51,016 nucleotides of DNA from Candidatus Omnitrophota bacterium (GTDB lineage: Bacteria; Omnitrophota; Gorgyraeia; Gygaellales; Profunditerraquicolaceae), in assembly GCA_026416665.1 (NCBI GenBank), contig JAOAET010000010.1, forward strand, positions 1-51,016, in the 5' to 3' direction. Position 1 is the first letter of the stretch. The number at the start of each line of letters is the position of its first letter. Positions 18,153 through 26,755 of this stretch are shown piece after piece. The notes beneath the pieces were generated by a model. It searched no databases and had not been told where the DNA came from. It saw nothing but the letters and a program-made list of their open reading frames with translations. A program made the translations under genes and the position numbers.

Positions 18153-19715
18153 TTAATGACGAAAGTGGCGTATGCCAGTAAAAACCATGGCGATTTTATA
18201 TTTGTCACAGATGCGGATAATTTCATTATCAGCCATAGAACCACCGGGTTGAATAATAGCTTTTACCCCCATCTTTGCTGCAACAATCACCGCATCTTCT
18301 TTGGGGAAGAAGGCATCAGAGGCAAGACAAGAATTTTTTGCACGTTTTCCAGCTTTCCATTTAGTAATTAGAACGGAATCTAACCTACTCATTTGACCTG
18401 CTCCAATACCGACAGAAGCTGTCCCTTTTGCTAAAACAATCGCATTTGATTTAACATGCTTGGCTACTGTCCACGCAAAGATAAGCGACTCCATTTGTTT
18501 TTTGGTAGGCTTCTTTTTAGTGACTACTTTTAAGCTATCTTCCTTAAGTATGATGTTATCCGGCTCTTGAATAAGCATACCACCCATTACCCGTTTATAA
18601 TCAAATCCTTTTTGTTGTTGATAAAAGTCAGCTAATTCCAAAAGTCTCAGATTCTTTTTGTTCTTAAGTATTTCTAAAGCTTCTTTACTAAAAGAAGGCG
18701 CAATAATGCATTCTAGAAAACCGCTCTTATCAATAAGATTAGCTAGCTTATTATCTATGGGACGATTAATAGCAATAATCCCTCCAAAGGCAGACAACCT
18801 GTCGCAATTCCAAGCATCTTTATAAGCTTTGAGTAAATCTTTGTTCTCAGCAACACCGCAAGGGTTATTGTGTTTAATAAATACTACCGCAGGGTTCTTG
18901 AATTCTTGGGCAATGCTTACTGCGGAATTCAGGTCTAAGATGTTGTTAAAAGAAAGTTCTTTTCCCCACAACTGTTTTATGTTGGCAAAACCTAAAAGAT
19001 TTGTGCCTTCACTGTAAAAAGCTGCTTTCTGATGTGGATTTTCTCCATAACGTAGGTCTTGGATCTTAGAAAAAGTTAGATTAATAGTTTCAGGAAATAT
19101 CTGTTTTTCTATATCTTTCTTTTTAAGTAGGTTATTAAAATATGCTGCGATACTTGCATCATAACGGCTGGTGGTTTCAAAGACTTTTAATGCACAACGA
19201 AAAGCTGTTTCTTGACTTATTGCACCATTGTTTTTCTTTAACTCTGCAACTATCTCAGAGTACTGTTCTACACTACAAATTACTACTACTGACTGATAAT
19301 TCTTTGCGGCTGAACGCAACATGGAAGGTCCGCCAATATCAATATTCTCTATCGCCTCTTCCTCAGTAGTATCTGATTTTGCAGTTACTCGTTCAAAAGG
19401 ATAGAGGTTGACTACCACCATATCAATAGGTCCTATATTATGCTGCTGTAAAGTTTGCATATGCTGACTATTACTTCGTAAAGCAAGTAACCCCGCATGA
19501 ATTTTGGGATGTAAAGTCTTTACCCTTCCGTCTAGTATCTCAGGAAATCCTGTATAATCCGAGACTTCTACAACAGGAATTTTATTTTCCATCAAAAATT
19601 TTGCTGTGCCTCCCGTAGAGAGTATCTCTACTTGGAAATCTTTAAGAACCTGACACAACTGGATAATTCCTGTCTTATCAGAAACACTTACCAAAGCACG
19701 TTTAATCTTAATCAT
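18153..19715 (-). CDS. purH: bifunctional AICAR transformylase / IMP cyclohydrolase
   Basis: 520-residue PurH catalysing the last two steps of purine synthesis. N-terminal IMP cyclohydrolase domain begins IKRALVSVSDKTGIIQLCQ, with GTAKFL, DGRVKTLHPKIHAGLL and NIDIGGPSMLRSAAKN. The transformylase domain has LRYGENPHQKAAFY and the catalytic FIKHNNPCGVAE segment. The ending TGIRHFRH is the family C-terminus, so the gene is complete. It uses 10-formyl-THF, tying it to folC and folE in this operon. Confidence 0.97.
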   Translation of the reverse strand: MIKIKRALVSVSDKTGIIQLCQVLKDFQVEILSTGGTAKFLMENKIPVVEVSDYTGFPEILDGRVKTLHPKIHAGLLALRSNSQHMQTLQQHNIGPIDMVVVNLYPFERVTAKSDTTEEEAIENIDIGGPSMLRSAAKNYQSVVVICSVEQYSEIVAELKKNNGAISQETAFRCALKVFETTSRYDASIAAYFNNLLKKKDIEKQIFPETINLTFSKIQDLRYGENPHQKAAFYSEGTNLLGFANIKQLWGKELSFNNILDLNSAVSIAQEFKNPAVVFIKHNNPCGVAENKDLLKAYKDAWNCDRLSAFGGIIAINRPIDNKLANLIDKSGFLECIIAPSFSKEALEILKNKKNLRLLELADFYQQQKGFDYKRVMGGMLIQEPDNIILKEDSLKVVTKKKPTKKQMESLIFAWTVAKHVKSNAIVLAKGTASVGIGAGQMSRLDSVLITKWKAGKRAKNSCLASDAFFPKEDAVIVAAKMGVKAIIQPGGSMADNEIIRICDKYKIAMVFTGIRHFRH

Positions 19716-19741
19716 AGTCTTAAACTCCTATTTTAGTGATA

Positions 19742-20446
19742 TCATTTGTTAGTGCGAATAATCAAATAATCTCCATCCTGAACTACATATTCTTTGGTTT
19801 CAAGTCGCACATGGTTATTTGCGCGTGCCTTAGATAGACTTCCATCCGCTACTAATTCTTTAAAATTAACCACCTCTGCTCGGATAAATCCTTGCTTAAT
19901 AGCCGTATGAATTACTCCGGCAGCATCATAAGCAGTTAACCCTTTTTTTAATGGCCAGGCATGTGCATCTTTTTCACCCGCTGTAAAGAAACTAATATAA
20001 CCTGCCTGTTGATAAGCGCGCATTAATAAAGAATGTTTATCCGTTAAATCTTGTTCCTCTGCAACCACTACTGCTTTCATCGTCAATAAGGAATAAGCAC
20101 TGGCGATAGTTTTCTCTTGTTCGTTAAGAGTAAGACTATTCAAAAAAAGTCCGCTTTCCAACTGTTCTTTTAATTTGTCAAGCAACATCTGCTCTTGCTG
20201 ATTATCTGTCCGCTCAAGGCGCGTTTCTACAAATTCCATATCCGAAACAATAAGGTCTAATTTTGCATCCTCTTTGACAATTAGACAATCAGCTTCAAGA
20301 AATCTTTTTTCATCACAAATAATTTCTATTTGAATATATACCTCTTTTGGAGAGTTAAACATATCCCTCAGGATCTTTACCCGCTCATCGTATAAATCAG
20401 TTTTCCCTTGAGAAAAAATATCACATTTTAGCAGACCTATCTTCAT
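19742..20446 (-). CDS. YchF/OLA1-like protein lacking the GTPase P-loop (TGS/DUF933 C-terminus)
   Basis: 234 residues against about 363 for YchF. The C-terminal TGS domain (about 150-234) is clear, with TAYDAAGVIHTAIKQGFIRAEV and KEYVVQDGDYLIIR. The middle follows YchF: LDLIVSDMEFVETRLER and a coiled helical arm, then SAYSLLTMKAVVVAEEQ where YchF has LLTLKP plus its NxxE nucleotide motif. The front quarter has no GxxxxGKS, DxxG or G4 motif; YDERVKILRDMFNSPKE matches the part of YchF beyond the P-loop. So nucleotide binding is probably lost. It starts nine bases after the EF-G-like gene ends, implying a shared translation-related role (inference). Not a truncation artefact: good start and in-operon context. 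Confidence 0.8.
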   Translation of the reverse strand: MKIGLLKCDIFSQGKTDLYDERVKILRDMFNSPKEVYIQIEIICDEKRFLEADCLIVKEDAKLDLIVSDMEFVETRLERTDNQQEQMLLDKLKEQLESGLFLNSLTLNEQEKTIASAYSLLTMKAVVVAEEQDLTDKHSLLMRAYQQAGYISFFTAGEKDAHAWPLKKGLTAYDAAGVIHTAIKQGFIRAEVVNFKELVADGSLSKARANNHVRLETKEYVVQDGDYLIIRTNK

Positions 20447-20454
20447 ATTTTGTC

Positions 20455-22389
20455 CTATTCTTCTTCCGGTTTATGGCGTTCGGCATAAGCAGCAATTATT
20501 GGTTGAGCAAGTTTTGCTGGAACTGGCTCATAGTGAGAGAAATGCATAGTATAACTTCCTTTCCCTTGGGTTAATGAACGCAGGTCACTGGCATAAGTAA
20601 ACATTTCAGCCAAAGGCACATTTGCTTTTAACGCCTGCCTCTTACCTTTTGCCTCCATACCTAAAGTTCTTCCTCTTCTGGCATTAAGGTCTCCTGAAAC
20701 AGCACCTAAATATTCCTCTGGTATATATACCTCTACTTCCATAATTGGTTCAAGAAGCACTGGACCCGCCTGCTGAACCGCCTTACGTAAAGCCATTGCT
20801 CCGGCAATTTGAAAAGCTATATCTGAAGAATCAACTTCGTGATATGAGCCATCAAAAAGAATCACTTGTATATCTACTACAGGATAACCCGCAATTACAC
20901 CTTCAGCCATTGCTTTAAGCACACCTTTTTCCACTGAAGGAATGAAGTTACGCGGAATTACTCCACCGACTATTTTATCCACGAATTCAAAACCTTTTCC
21001 TCGCTCCAAGGGATGCACCTCAATCCAACAATCACCATATTGCCCACGACCTCCTGATTGACGCTTAAATTTTCCTTGGACCTTCGCAGTTTTAGTAATA
21101 GTTTCTTTGTAAGGAACCTTGGGTTTACCTAATTCTACATCTACATTGAACCGTTTTTTAAGACGACCTACCATTATATGTAAATGCAAATCACCTAATC
21201 CTGAGATAACCATTTCTTTTGTCTCAGTATCAACTTTTACTCGGAAAGTAGGATCCTCAGAAGTTAACTTTGCTAAGGCCTGTGATATTTTTTCTTCATC
21301 TTGACGGGTCTTGGGTTTTACAGAAGCTGACATCATTGCCTCTGGAAATACAATTGGCTCAAATAAAACGGGATGTGCCTGCTCTGACAAGGAATCGTTG
21401 GTCTGGGTCTGCTTTAATTTGGGAATAGCAATAATATCTCCACAACTTGCTACCTCTAAGTTGCGCTGTTCTTTGCCCTGAAGAAGGAATATAGAACCAA
21501 AACGTTCAGTAGTCTTTTGAGTAACATTGTAAAAAGAACTGTTACTGGCCAACTTACCTGAAAATACCCTGACCAAACTTAATTGCCCCACATAAGGATC
21601 AAAGATACTTTTAAAAACAAACCCACTAAATGGACTTTGCTCATTTGGGATAACTTCTCCCTCTTTAATAACCATATGCGGTTTTTCATCAGGAGAAACA
21701 AAATAATCTTTCATTGCCTTAAGCAACTCTTCAATACCTATATCTGTCTGCGCTGAACCAAAGAGAATCGGAAATATCTTTGCATTTGCCACTGCCTTAT
21801 GTAATCCTTTGCTAATCTCATCCAATGTTAGTTTGCCCTCTGAAAGATACTTCTCAAGGAGAGCGTCATCGCTTTCTGCTACCTGCTCCATTACTAACTC
21901 TAAAGAGCTAGAATCAATTACAATAGCGTTTTTGGAAAGATTATTTTGTATATCCTCTATTAATTTTTGTCGGTCTATTTCTGGTTTATCTATCTTATTT
22001 ACAAAAATAATGCGCGGTAAAGCCGCCTCTTCCAATAATTCCCAATGTTTTTCTGTGCCTACTTCTACACCGTTTGAGGCATCAATAACTACCACTGCAT
22101 TATCTACTGCACGTAAGGAAGAGACTACCTCTGCATGAAAATCTGTAAAACCAGGCACATCTATAATCTGGAAACGAGTATCTGAATATTCACATAAAAG
22201 AAAACTGGCATTGATAGATGATTTACGCTCTATCTCATCCCAGTTATAGTCGCTTACCGTATTTCCTTCCTGAACCGTTCCTTTGCGAGAGGTTGCCTTA
22301 CAATGGAAAAGAATACTTTCAGAAAGAGTAGTTTTTCCTGCTTGGGCATGGCCTAAAAGGATAACCGTGCGCTTATTCTTTATTTGCAT
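20455..22389 (-). CDS. elongation factor G-like GTPase (EF-G2 type)
   Basis: 644 residues, shorter than canonical EF-G (about 690) because the G' insertion is reduced. G1 GHAQAGKT (13-20), G3 DVPGF (77-81) and G4 NKID (131-134) are present. The catalytic His after DxPG in true EF-G is Phe81 here, as in EF-G-like paralogues with Tyr. Domains II, III (ASVKPKTRQDEEKISQAL), IV (GSYHEVDSSDIAFQIAGA, with the tip His) and V (EPIMEVEVYIPEEYLGAV) are all there. It is first in an operon with YchF-like, purH, folC, mnmE and folE. Likely a paralogue of the housekeeping EF-G rather than EF-G itself. Confidence 0.9.
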   Translation of the reverse strand: MQIKNKRTVILLGHAQAGKTTLSESILFHCKATSRKGTVQEGNTVSDYNWDEIERKSSINASFLLCEYSDTRFQIIDVPGFTDFHAEVVSSLRAVDNAVVVIDASNGVEVGTEKHWELLEEAALPRIIFVNKIDKPEIDRQKLIEDIQNNLSKNAIVIDSSSLELVMEQVAESDDALLEKYLSEGKLTLDEISKGLHKAVANAKIFPILFGSAQTDIGIEELLKAMKDYFVSPDEKPHMVIKEGEVIPNEQSPFSGFVFKSIFDPYVGQLSLVRVFSGKLASNSSFYNVTQKTTERFGSIFLLQGKEQRNLEVASCGDIIAIPKLKQTQTNDSLSEQAHPVLFEPIVFPEAMMSASVKPKTRQDEEKISQALAKLTSEDPTFRVKVDTETKEMVISGLGDLHLHIMVGRLKKRFNVDVELGKPKVPYKETITKTAKVQGKFKRQSGGRGQYGDCWIEVHPLERGKGFEFVDKIVGGVIPRNFIPSVEKGVLKAMAEGVIAGYPVVDIQVILFDGSYHEVDSSDIAFQIAGAMALRKAVQQAGPVLLEPIMEVEVYIPEEYLGAVSGDLNARRGRTLGMEAKGKRQALKANVPLAEMFTYASDLRSLTQGKGSYTMHFSHYEPVPAKLAQPIIAAYAERHKPEEE

Positions 22390-22549
22390 ATCTACTCCTT
22401 TTTAGAAGGAAAACCTTGTTGGATTGAAAAAGAACAATTCTAAGATAAAACCTATTGTAAATTAAGTTCTTATAACCAGTATATTTTCAGGAATTTTTAG
22501 CTCTGAAAGGAACTAAAATCCACTAAAATAAAAGGAAAAAGACTATTTT

Positions 22550-22578
22550 ATTATAAAGACTTAAATAAGGCTGGTCAA
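22550..22578 (-). promoter_or_regulatory. strong promoter of the EF-G-like/purH/folC/mnmE/folE operon
   Basis: -35 TTGACC at 22578-22573, exactly 17-base spacer, -10 TATAAT at 22555-22550. Predicted start near 22543 gives a leader of about 155 bases before the ATG at 22389, which has an AAAAGGAG ribosome site. Confidence 0.7.
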
Positions 22579-22589
22579 GCAAAAACAAA

Positions 22590-23774
22590 CTACTCCAGGT
22601 ATGTGAAGACCTTACCTTCGTAGTTACGTAAGACATACTTACCTTTTGCCTGCGAAACAAGATATGTGGGACCGATAGGAATTTTACCACCGCCACCAGG
22701 TGCATCGATCACATAGGTAGGCACAGCATAGCCACTGGTATGGCCGCGTAGTTTTTCAATTATATTTATCCCCACTTCTACTGGTGTGCGAAAGTGTTGT
22801 GTTCCACGGACTAAATCACATTGGTAGATATAATAAGGACGAACACGGATTTTAAGCAATTCATGCATAAGTTTACGCATTATACTGGGTCGGTCGTTTA
22901 TACCTTTAAGTAATACGGTTTGGCTACCTAACGGGAAACCTGCATCCGCAAGCATTTCACAGGCAATTGTAGTGCGCCGAGTTATTTCCTTAGGATGGTT
23001 AAAGTGGATACTAATCCATAAAGGTGCATATTTCTTAAGCATAGAAATCATCTGAGGAGTAATTCGTTGGGGTAGAGTAACAGGAACACGCGTGCCTATC
23101 CTTAAGAACTCGATATGCGCAATAGAACGAATTTCTTTTAATAACATCTCTAACAACTCATCTTCTAATACTAAAGGATCGCCCCCAGAAATTAATACAT
23201 CTCGTACCTTTTTATTTGCACGAATATATTCCAAAGCAGCTTGCCATCTCTCTAAAGAGGTTGTTTGCTTGTCCTCTTTCCCAACCATACGCCGCCGTGT
23301 ACAATGACGACAATACATTGCACATGACTCTGTGGCTAACAAAAGTACTCGGTCAGGATAACGGTGAACTAAATGCGCAGCTGGTGAATCATTGTCCTCC
23401 CCACATGGGTCATTCATCTCATAAGGACTGATTTTAAACTCGTTAGCTGTAGGTATTGCTTGTCGACGAATGGGACAGGCAGGATCCTCCGGATCAATTA
23501 ATGTTGCCCAATAAGGAGTAATAGCCATGGCCATACGACCTTTCGCATTTCTTATACCCTCTAACTCTTCGGCAGTAAGATTAACTATCTGCGATATTTG
23601 TTCCAACTTGGTAATACGGTTTCTCATCTGCCAACGCCAATCTTCCCAATCTAGAGGATTTACCTCTTTATAAAGTGGCAGTTGTTGATAATCACGAGCC
23701 CGTTTGCCTAGTCGTAGAATAACCTCATTCTGCGAAACTACTTGTTGATTTTCAGTAAGCGCACTATTGGCCAT
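22590..23774 (-). CDS. kamA: lysine 2,3-aminomutase (KamA family radical SAM enzyme)
   Basis: 394-residue radical SAM/PLP enzyme predicted to convert L-lysine to L-beta-lysine. Cluster cysteines Cys151, Cys155 and Cys158 (CAMYCRHC), PLP lysine Lys364 (DAPGGGGKIP), and Asp320 (YQCDLVRG) and Asp357, which correspond to the two substrate-binding aspartates of the Clostridium enzyme; glutamate aminomutases replace these. The C-terminal zinc cysteines of the Clostridium enzyme are absent. Start set at 23774 (AGGAGG ten bases upstream); the frame opens to 23819, inside the preceding gene. It overlaps the end of the second ATP-grasp gene by 11 bases, so is co-translated. No acetyltransferase (ablB) follows; no EF-P context. 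Confidence 0.93.
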   Translation of the reverse strand: MANSALTENQQVVSQNEVILRLGKRARDYQQLPLYKEVNPLDWEDWRWQMRNRITKLEQISQIVNLTAEELEGIRNAKGRMAMAITPYWATLIDPEDPACPIRRQAIPTANEFKISPYEMNDPCGEDNDSPAAHLVHRYPDRVLLLATESCAMYCRHCTRRRMVGKEDKQTTSLERWQAALEYIRANKKVRDVLISGGDPLVLEDELLEMLLKEIRSIAHIEFLRIGTRVPVTLPQRITPQMISMLKKYAPLWISIHFNHPKEITRRTTIACEMLADAGFPLGSQTVLLKGINDRPSIMRKLMHELLKIRVRPYYIYQCDLVRGTQHFRTPVEVGINIIEKLRGHTSGYAVPTYVIDAPGGGGKIPIGPTYLVSQAKGKYVLRNYEGKVFTYLE

Positions 23775-24774
23775 AGCCCTGTTTCCTCCTTTTTTGGGCG
23801 CTTGAGATAATTGTTTCAATAAGCTCTTCGTATTTCATACCTGCAGCATAAGCCATCAATGGGAAATTAGATTCACGGGGATTTAACCCTGGCAGAGGAT
23901 TAATCTCTAACACATAAGGGATATTATCTAAACTTAACCGTATATCTGTGCGAGAAATATCTGTACAACCAATTGCGCGATGGGTTGCTATAGCTATTTC
24001 TTTTACTCTTTGTTCCGTTTGTGAATCTAATCGCGCTGGACAATAAAATGTTGGGGTTAGTCCTTGTTGTTTATCACCTTGAAACTCCTTCATTCGCCAA
24101 GAATAAAAAAATTCTCCACTTGCGGCAGCCGTTGAGAAATCAATTTCAAGAATAGGTAAAGCTTCTAATTTCCCATTCTCTAATACTCCGACAGTTAATT
24201 CTTTACCCTCAATAAACTCTTCTACCAATGCCTCTTGCTGATACGTCTCAATAATTTCCCTTACTCTTTTATATAAATCTTCTGTTTTATACACTACACT
24301 TGCGCGGGTTATACCTTTAGCAGAACCTTCAAAATTTGGTTTAACAATAAGGGGGAAACGCAGATCTGTATTCAATTGTTCTTTACCCGTGCTAAATAAT
24401 TGAAACGCAGGAGTAGGAATCCCTTCTGCTTTAAGAATTTTTTTAGTTAGCGCCTTATTTAAAGCTATCGCTAAAGCAATAGTGTTTGAACCGGTATAAG
24501 GTATATTAAGATAATCTAATATTGCAGGTATCTCTGATTCTCTGAACCTACCGTGTTTACCTTCCGCAATATTAAACACCATATCCACTTTATGTCGGCT
24601 GAGTATTCCAAAAACCTCATTTGAACTGACTTCTACTGGCTCAACCTGATGGCCATTCTTCCTTAAGGCATCTATTATTGCATTTATTGTTTCCTCTGAA
24701 TCATACTCGGAAGCATAATCAGCAGGTTTAGAGGCATCTTTTACTTTTAAGTTATAAGTAAGGGCTATTTTCAT
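23764..24774 (-). CDS. D-Ala-D-Ala-ligase-like ATP-grasp enzyme 2
   Basis: 336 residues with the ATP-grasp ligase fold of the D-Ala-D-Ala ligase family, which joins two amino acids using ATP. Motifs: EGSAKG (149-154) for the ATP/omega loop, and metal ligands Asp277, Glu290 and Asn292 in RTDIRL and LEINPLPG. The N-terminal domain starts MKIALTYNLK and lacks the usual SxExxVS amino-binding motif of Ddl. It overlaps the first ligase by four bases (ATGA) and kamA by eleven. It shares NI(A/S)EGxxGRxRES with its neighbour, so they arose by duplication. Canonical Ddl seems unlikely; substrate amino acids are unknown. Peptide-bond formation with a kamA product is inference. Confidence 0.85.
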   Translation of the reverse strand: MKIALTYNLKVKDASKPADYASEYDSEETINAIIDALRKNGHQVEPVEVSSNEVFGILSRHKVDMVFNIAEGKHGRFRESEIPAILDYLNIPYTGSNTIALAIALNKALTKKILKAEGIPTPAFQLFSTGKEQLNTDLRFPLIVKPNFEGSAKGITRASVVYKTEDLYKRVREIIETYQQEALVEEFIEGKELTVGVLENGKLEALPILEIDFSTAAASGEFFYSWRMKEFQGDKQQGLTPTFYCPARLDSQTEQRVKEIAIATHRAIGCTDISRTDIRLSLDNIPYVLEINPLPGLNPRESNFPLMAYAAGMKYEELIETIISSAQKRRKQGYGQ

Positions 24775-25760
24775 TTTATCATGTTATATCTTTTTAGTGC
24801 TGCTTTCAGAATTCGTCCAATCATTTCTTCGTAACTAATACCTAATGTTTTTGCTATCACCATAAACACATCCGCAGTAGATAATGAAGGTAAGGGATTT
24901 ATCTCTAATACATAAGGATTGTTACTTTCATCCACGCGAATATCTACTCTCCCAAAATCGCGACACTCAATTGCTTGGTAAGCTCTTAAGGCAACCTCTG
25001 AAAGTTTCTGCTCTAACTGTTTTGAGATAGGTGCAGGACAAACATACTCTAAAGCATCATCATGTACATGACCAAAGGTATAGAATTTGTCATTAATCTT
25101 TAATTCACCATCTATCTTTATCTGGACAACTGGTAGTACTTCAGGTGGGGAATTCCCAATGATAGCTACAGTAAACTCTTGACCTCGAATAAACTCTTCT
25201 ACTAAGGCTGGCTGTTTGTATACAGAGACGATATGGTCTACCTGCCGTTTAAGTTCTTCTTTATTAGTAACTCTAGAAGATTCGCTTAATCCTTTAGAAG
25301 ACCCTTCAAATCTTGGTTTTACAAACAAAGGAAACTGTAAATGATCCAAATTATCACACTGTTGGCTGTTTTCTAACACCATAAAATGTGGTGTAGGTAT
25401 TCCTTCAGCAATAAAAACCTTTTTGGCAATTGCTTTATCAAGAGATATTCCTAAACTTAAAGCATCCGAACCCACAAAAGGAATTCCAACCATCTCAAGA
25501 AGAATGGGAACCTGCGACTCACGATTTCTTCCGCTTATACCTTCTGAGATATTAAAAACAATATCCACACCGATATTGTCTATTTTCTCTAATAGCCGTA
25601 GGACATTACCGATTTTGACAGGAATAAAACCATTTGCCGAAATAGCCTTGGAAATAACTTCTATCGTATCGGGATGGTCAAACTCTGCATCGAAATCAGG
25701 AGGTTCGCCGTCCTTTGGGGAGTATTCAGTCTTAAGGTCGTAGGTTAATCCAACTCTCAT
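24771..25760 (-). CDS. D-Ala-D-Ala-ligase-like ATP-grasp enzyme 1
   Basis: 329 residues, paralogous to the following gene. ATP-grasp motifs: EGSSKG (152-157), Asp273 (GRVDIRV), Glu286 and Asn288 (LEINPLPSLS). The usual C-terminal NTxPGM plus SHSL of Ddl is replaced by NPLPSLSTAD, and the N-terminal SxExxVS motif is missing; instead MRVGLTYDLKTEYSPKD and an aspartate-rich region (PPDFDAEFDHPDT) follow. This argues for a different substrate from D-alanine. First gene of a three-gene unit with its own promoter and a structured leader. No Shine-Dalgarno lies directly before the ATG, but one occurs 75 bases upstream before a short leader frame. Confidence 0.85.
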   Translation of the reverse strand: MRVGLTYDLKTEYSPKDGEPPDFDAEFDHPDTIEVISKAISANGFIPVKIGNVLRLLEKIDNIGVDIVFNISEGISGRNRESQVPILLEMVGIPFVGSDALSLGISLDKAIAKKVFIAEGIPTPHFMVLENSQQCDNLDHLQFPLFVKPRFEGSSKGLSESSRVTNKEELKRQVDHIVSVYKQPALVEEFIRGQEFTVAIIGNSPPEVLPVVQIKIDGELKINDKFYTFGHVHDDALEYVCPAPISKQLEQKLSEVALRAYQAIECRDFGRVDIRVDESNNPYVLEINPLPSLSTADVFMVIAKTLGISYEEMIGRILKAALKRYNMIK

Positions 25761-25765
25761 TTAAG

Positions 25766-25801
25766 TTATAAAAAAAGCTCTCTATTAAAAAGAGCTTTCA
25801 T
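25766..25801 (-). CDS. possible short leader ORF before the ATP-grasp/kamA unit
   Basis: An 11-codon frame, ATG AAA GCT..., ending TAA five bases before the next ATG. A good AAGGAGG site at 25841-25835 has no ATG at normal distance; six bases after it is an ATT codon (25828) in the same frame as this peptide, which would give about 20 residues if used. Whether it is translated is unknown. It overlaps the hairpin described next. Confidence 0.3.
   Translation of the reverse strand: MKALFNRELFL
25768..25798 (-). terminator. terminator-like hairpin (attenuator candidate) in the leader
   Basis: On the minus strand: stem AAAGCTCT / AGAGCTTT with a 10-base loop, followed by a run of T. It ends about eight bases before the ATG of ATP-grasp 1. 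Its position downstream of a promoter (25875-25902) and upstream of the gene makes attenuation more sensible than plain termination of the operon further upstream. Confidence 0.5.
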
Positions 25802-25874
25802 GTACAAATATTGTTTACATTTTAGAATAAAGTTCCTCCTTAAACCTAAGACATCTTCTTTATCTTCATTGTAT

Positions 25875-25902
25875 CTTTTAGCATATCTACAACGATTGTC
25901 AA
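25875..25902 (-). promoter_or_regulatory. promoter of the ATP-grasp/kamA operon
   Basis: -35 TTGACA at 25902-25897, 16-base spacer, -10 TAAAAG at 25880-25875 preceded by TGC (extended -10). Predicted start near 25868 leaves a leader of about 108 bases. Confidence 0.6.
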
Positions 25903-26001
25903 GCTTTTTCTCTCGTCGGAAAATGCCTGTTTGATAATAATTTTTGCATTATTTCTAATTTTATTAATCTTTAAAAATTTTTTAGTATTTTAGTTTAATC
26001 A

Positions 26002-26736
26002 TCAAACAAATTCGACTTCACCCCAACAAGCAAATTTGTTTTTATAAATAACAATACAACCTCTTACTTGTGGAATACTCTTTGCAAATTCTATGGCTTC
26101 TGGTATATCCTCTTCCTCTTTTACTTGATTGCAAGTAGCTGTAGCTACTGCATCCGCTACTGCGGCACTCTTTGCCAGAATAACTACACTATCTGCCTGC
26201 CCTAAACTAAAAGAATGCCCCACAGTTGCCGAAGAAGTACAAATACCCAAAGGTGTCTGTTTAGGACGAATAAGAATTCGCAGTTTCCTATTTAAAGGTG
26301 ATTCCCCAGCATAAATACCAACTTTCAAGGGGTGATTAACTTTGACAAATATATCTCCCCCGTTTTCAACAATAACTTCTTTTGCTTTATAACGAAGCAT
26401 GTATCTACCCAAAGCCTCTGCTATTGCTCCTGCAACTGCCGCCATAGGACCTACCCTAGCCAATCGACCGGCATTACTCATCTGCCTTACAATAAAAGAA
26501 GCTGTCTTCTCAACTGTAAGAGGGCAGAGAGAGTTAATAAACCGTTCATCTTTTACTGCATAAAGTTGAATCTGGTGACGAAGCTGCTTAATTTTTTTGC
26601 GTAAAAACTCCGGGTCAAATTCTTTGTCTGAAAAGATATCTAAATCTGTTTCTTCTTCTATAATGTTCATCCTTTTAAGCCTTTGGGGACTAACCCAATG
26701 ACGATAGAATCGTTTTTGAAAATTTGATGTTTTCAT
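26002..26736 (-). CDS. UPF0280 family protein
   Basis: 244 residues of UPF0280 (COG2122), a family related to the FAD-binding ApbE fold and frequent in archaea. Diagnostic blocks are VGPMAAVAGAIAEALG, VENGGDIFVKV and GICTSSATVGHSFSLG followed by ADAVATATCNQV. No catalytic function is known. It is the last gene of a three-gene operon (PAC2, HAD, UPF0280), 19 bases after the HAD gene. The N-terminal 50 residues are basic and variable. It is not a typical ApbE flavin transferase: no signal peptide and no transferase motif. Confidence 0.88.
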   Translation of the reverse strand: MKTSNFQKRFYRHWVSPQRLKRMNIIEEETDLDIFSDKEFDPEFLRKKIKQLRHQIQLYAVKDERFINSLCPLTVEKTASFIVRQMSNAGRLARVGPMAAVAGAIAEALGRYMLRYKAKEVIVENGGDIFVKVNHPLKVGIYAGESPLNRKLRILIRPKQTPLGICTSSATVGHSFSLGQADSVVILAKSAAVADAVATATCNQVKEEEDIPEAIEFAKSIPQVRGCIVIYKNKFACWGEVEFV

Positions 26737-26755
26737 TATAACTTAAATTTGAAAT

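Noticed and set aside
22390-22430. TCCTT/AAGGA pairing hiding the EF-G-like ribosome site
   Set aside because: Only five pairs, and any AAGGAG can pair with CCTT in AT-rich DNA; no supporting signal.
22590-23774. EpmB (EF-P lysine aminomutase)
   Set aside because: The protein is longer than EpmB, keeps both lysine-mutase substrate Asp residues, and no EF-P or EpmA is nearby.
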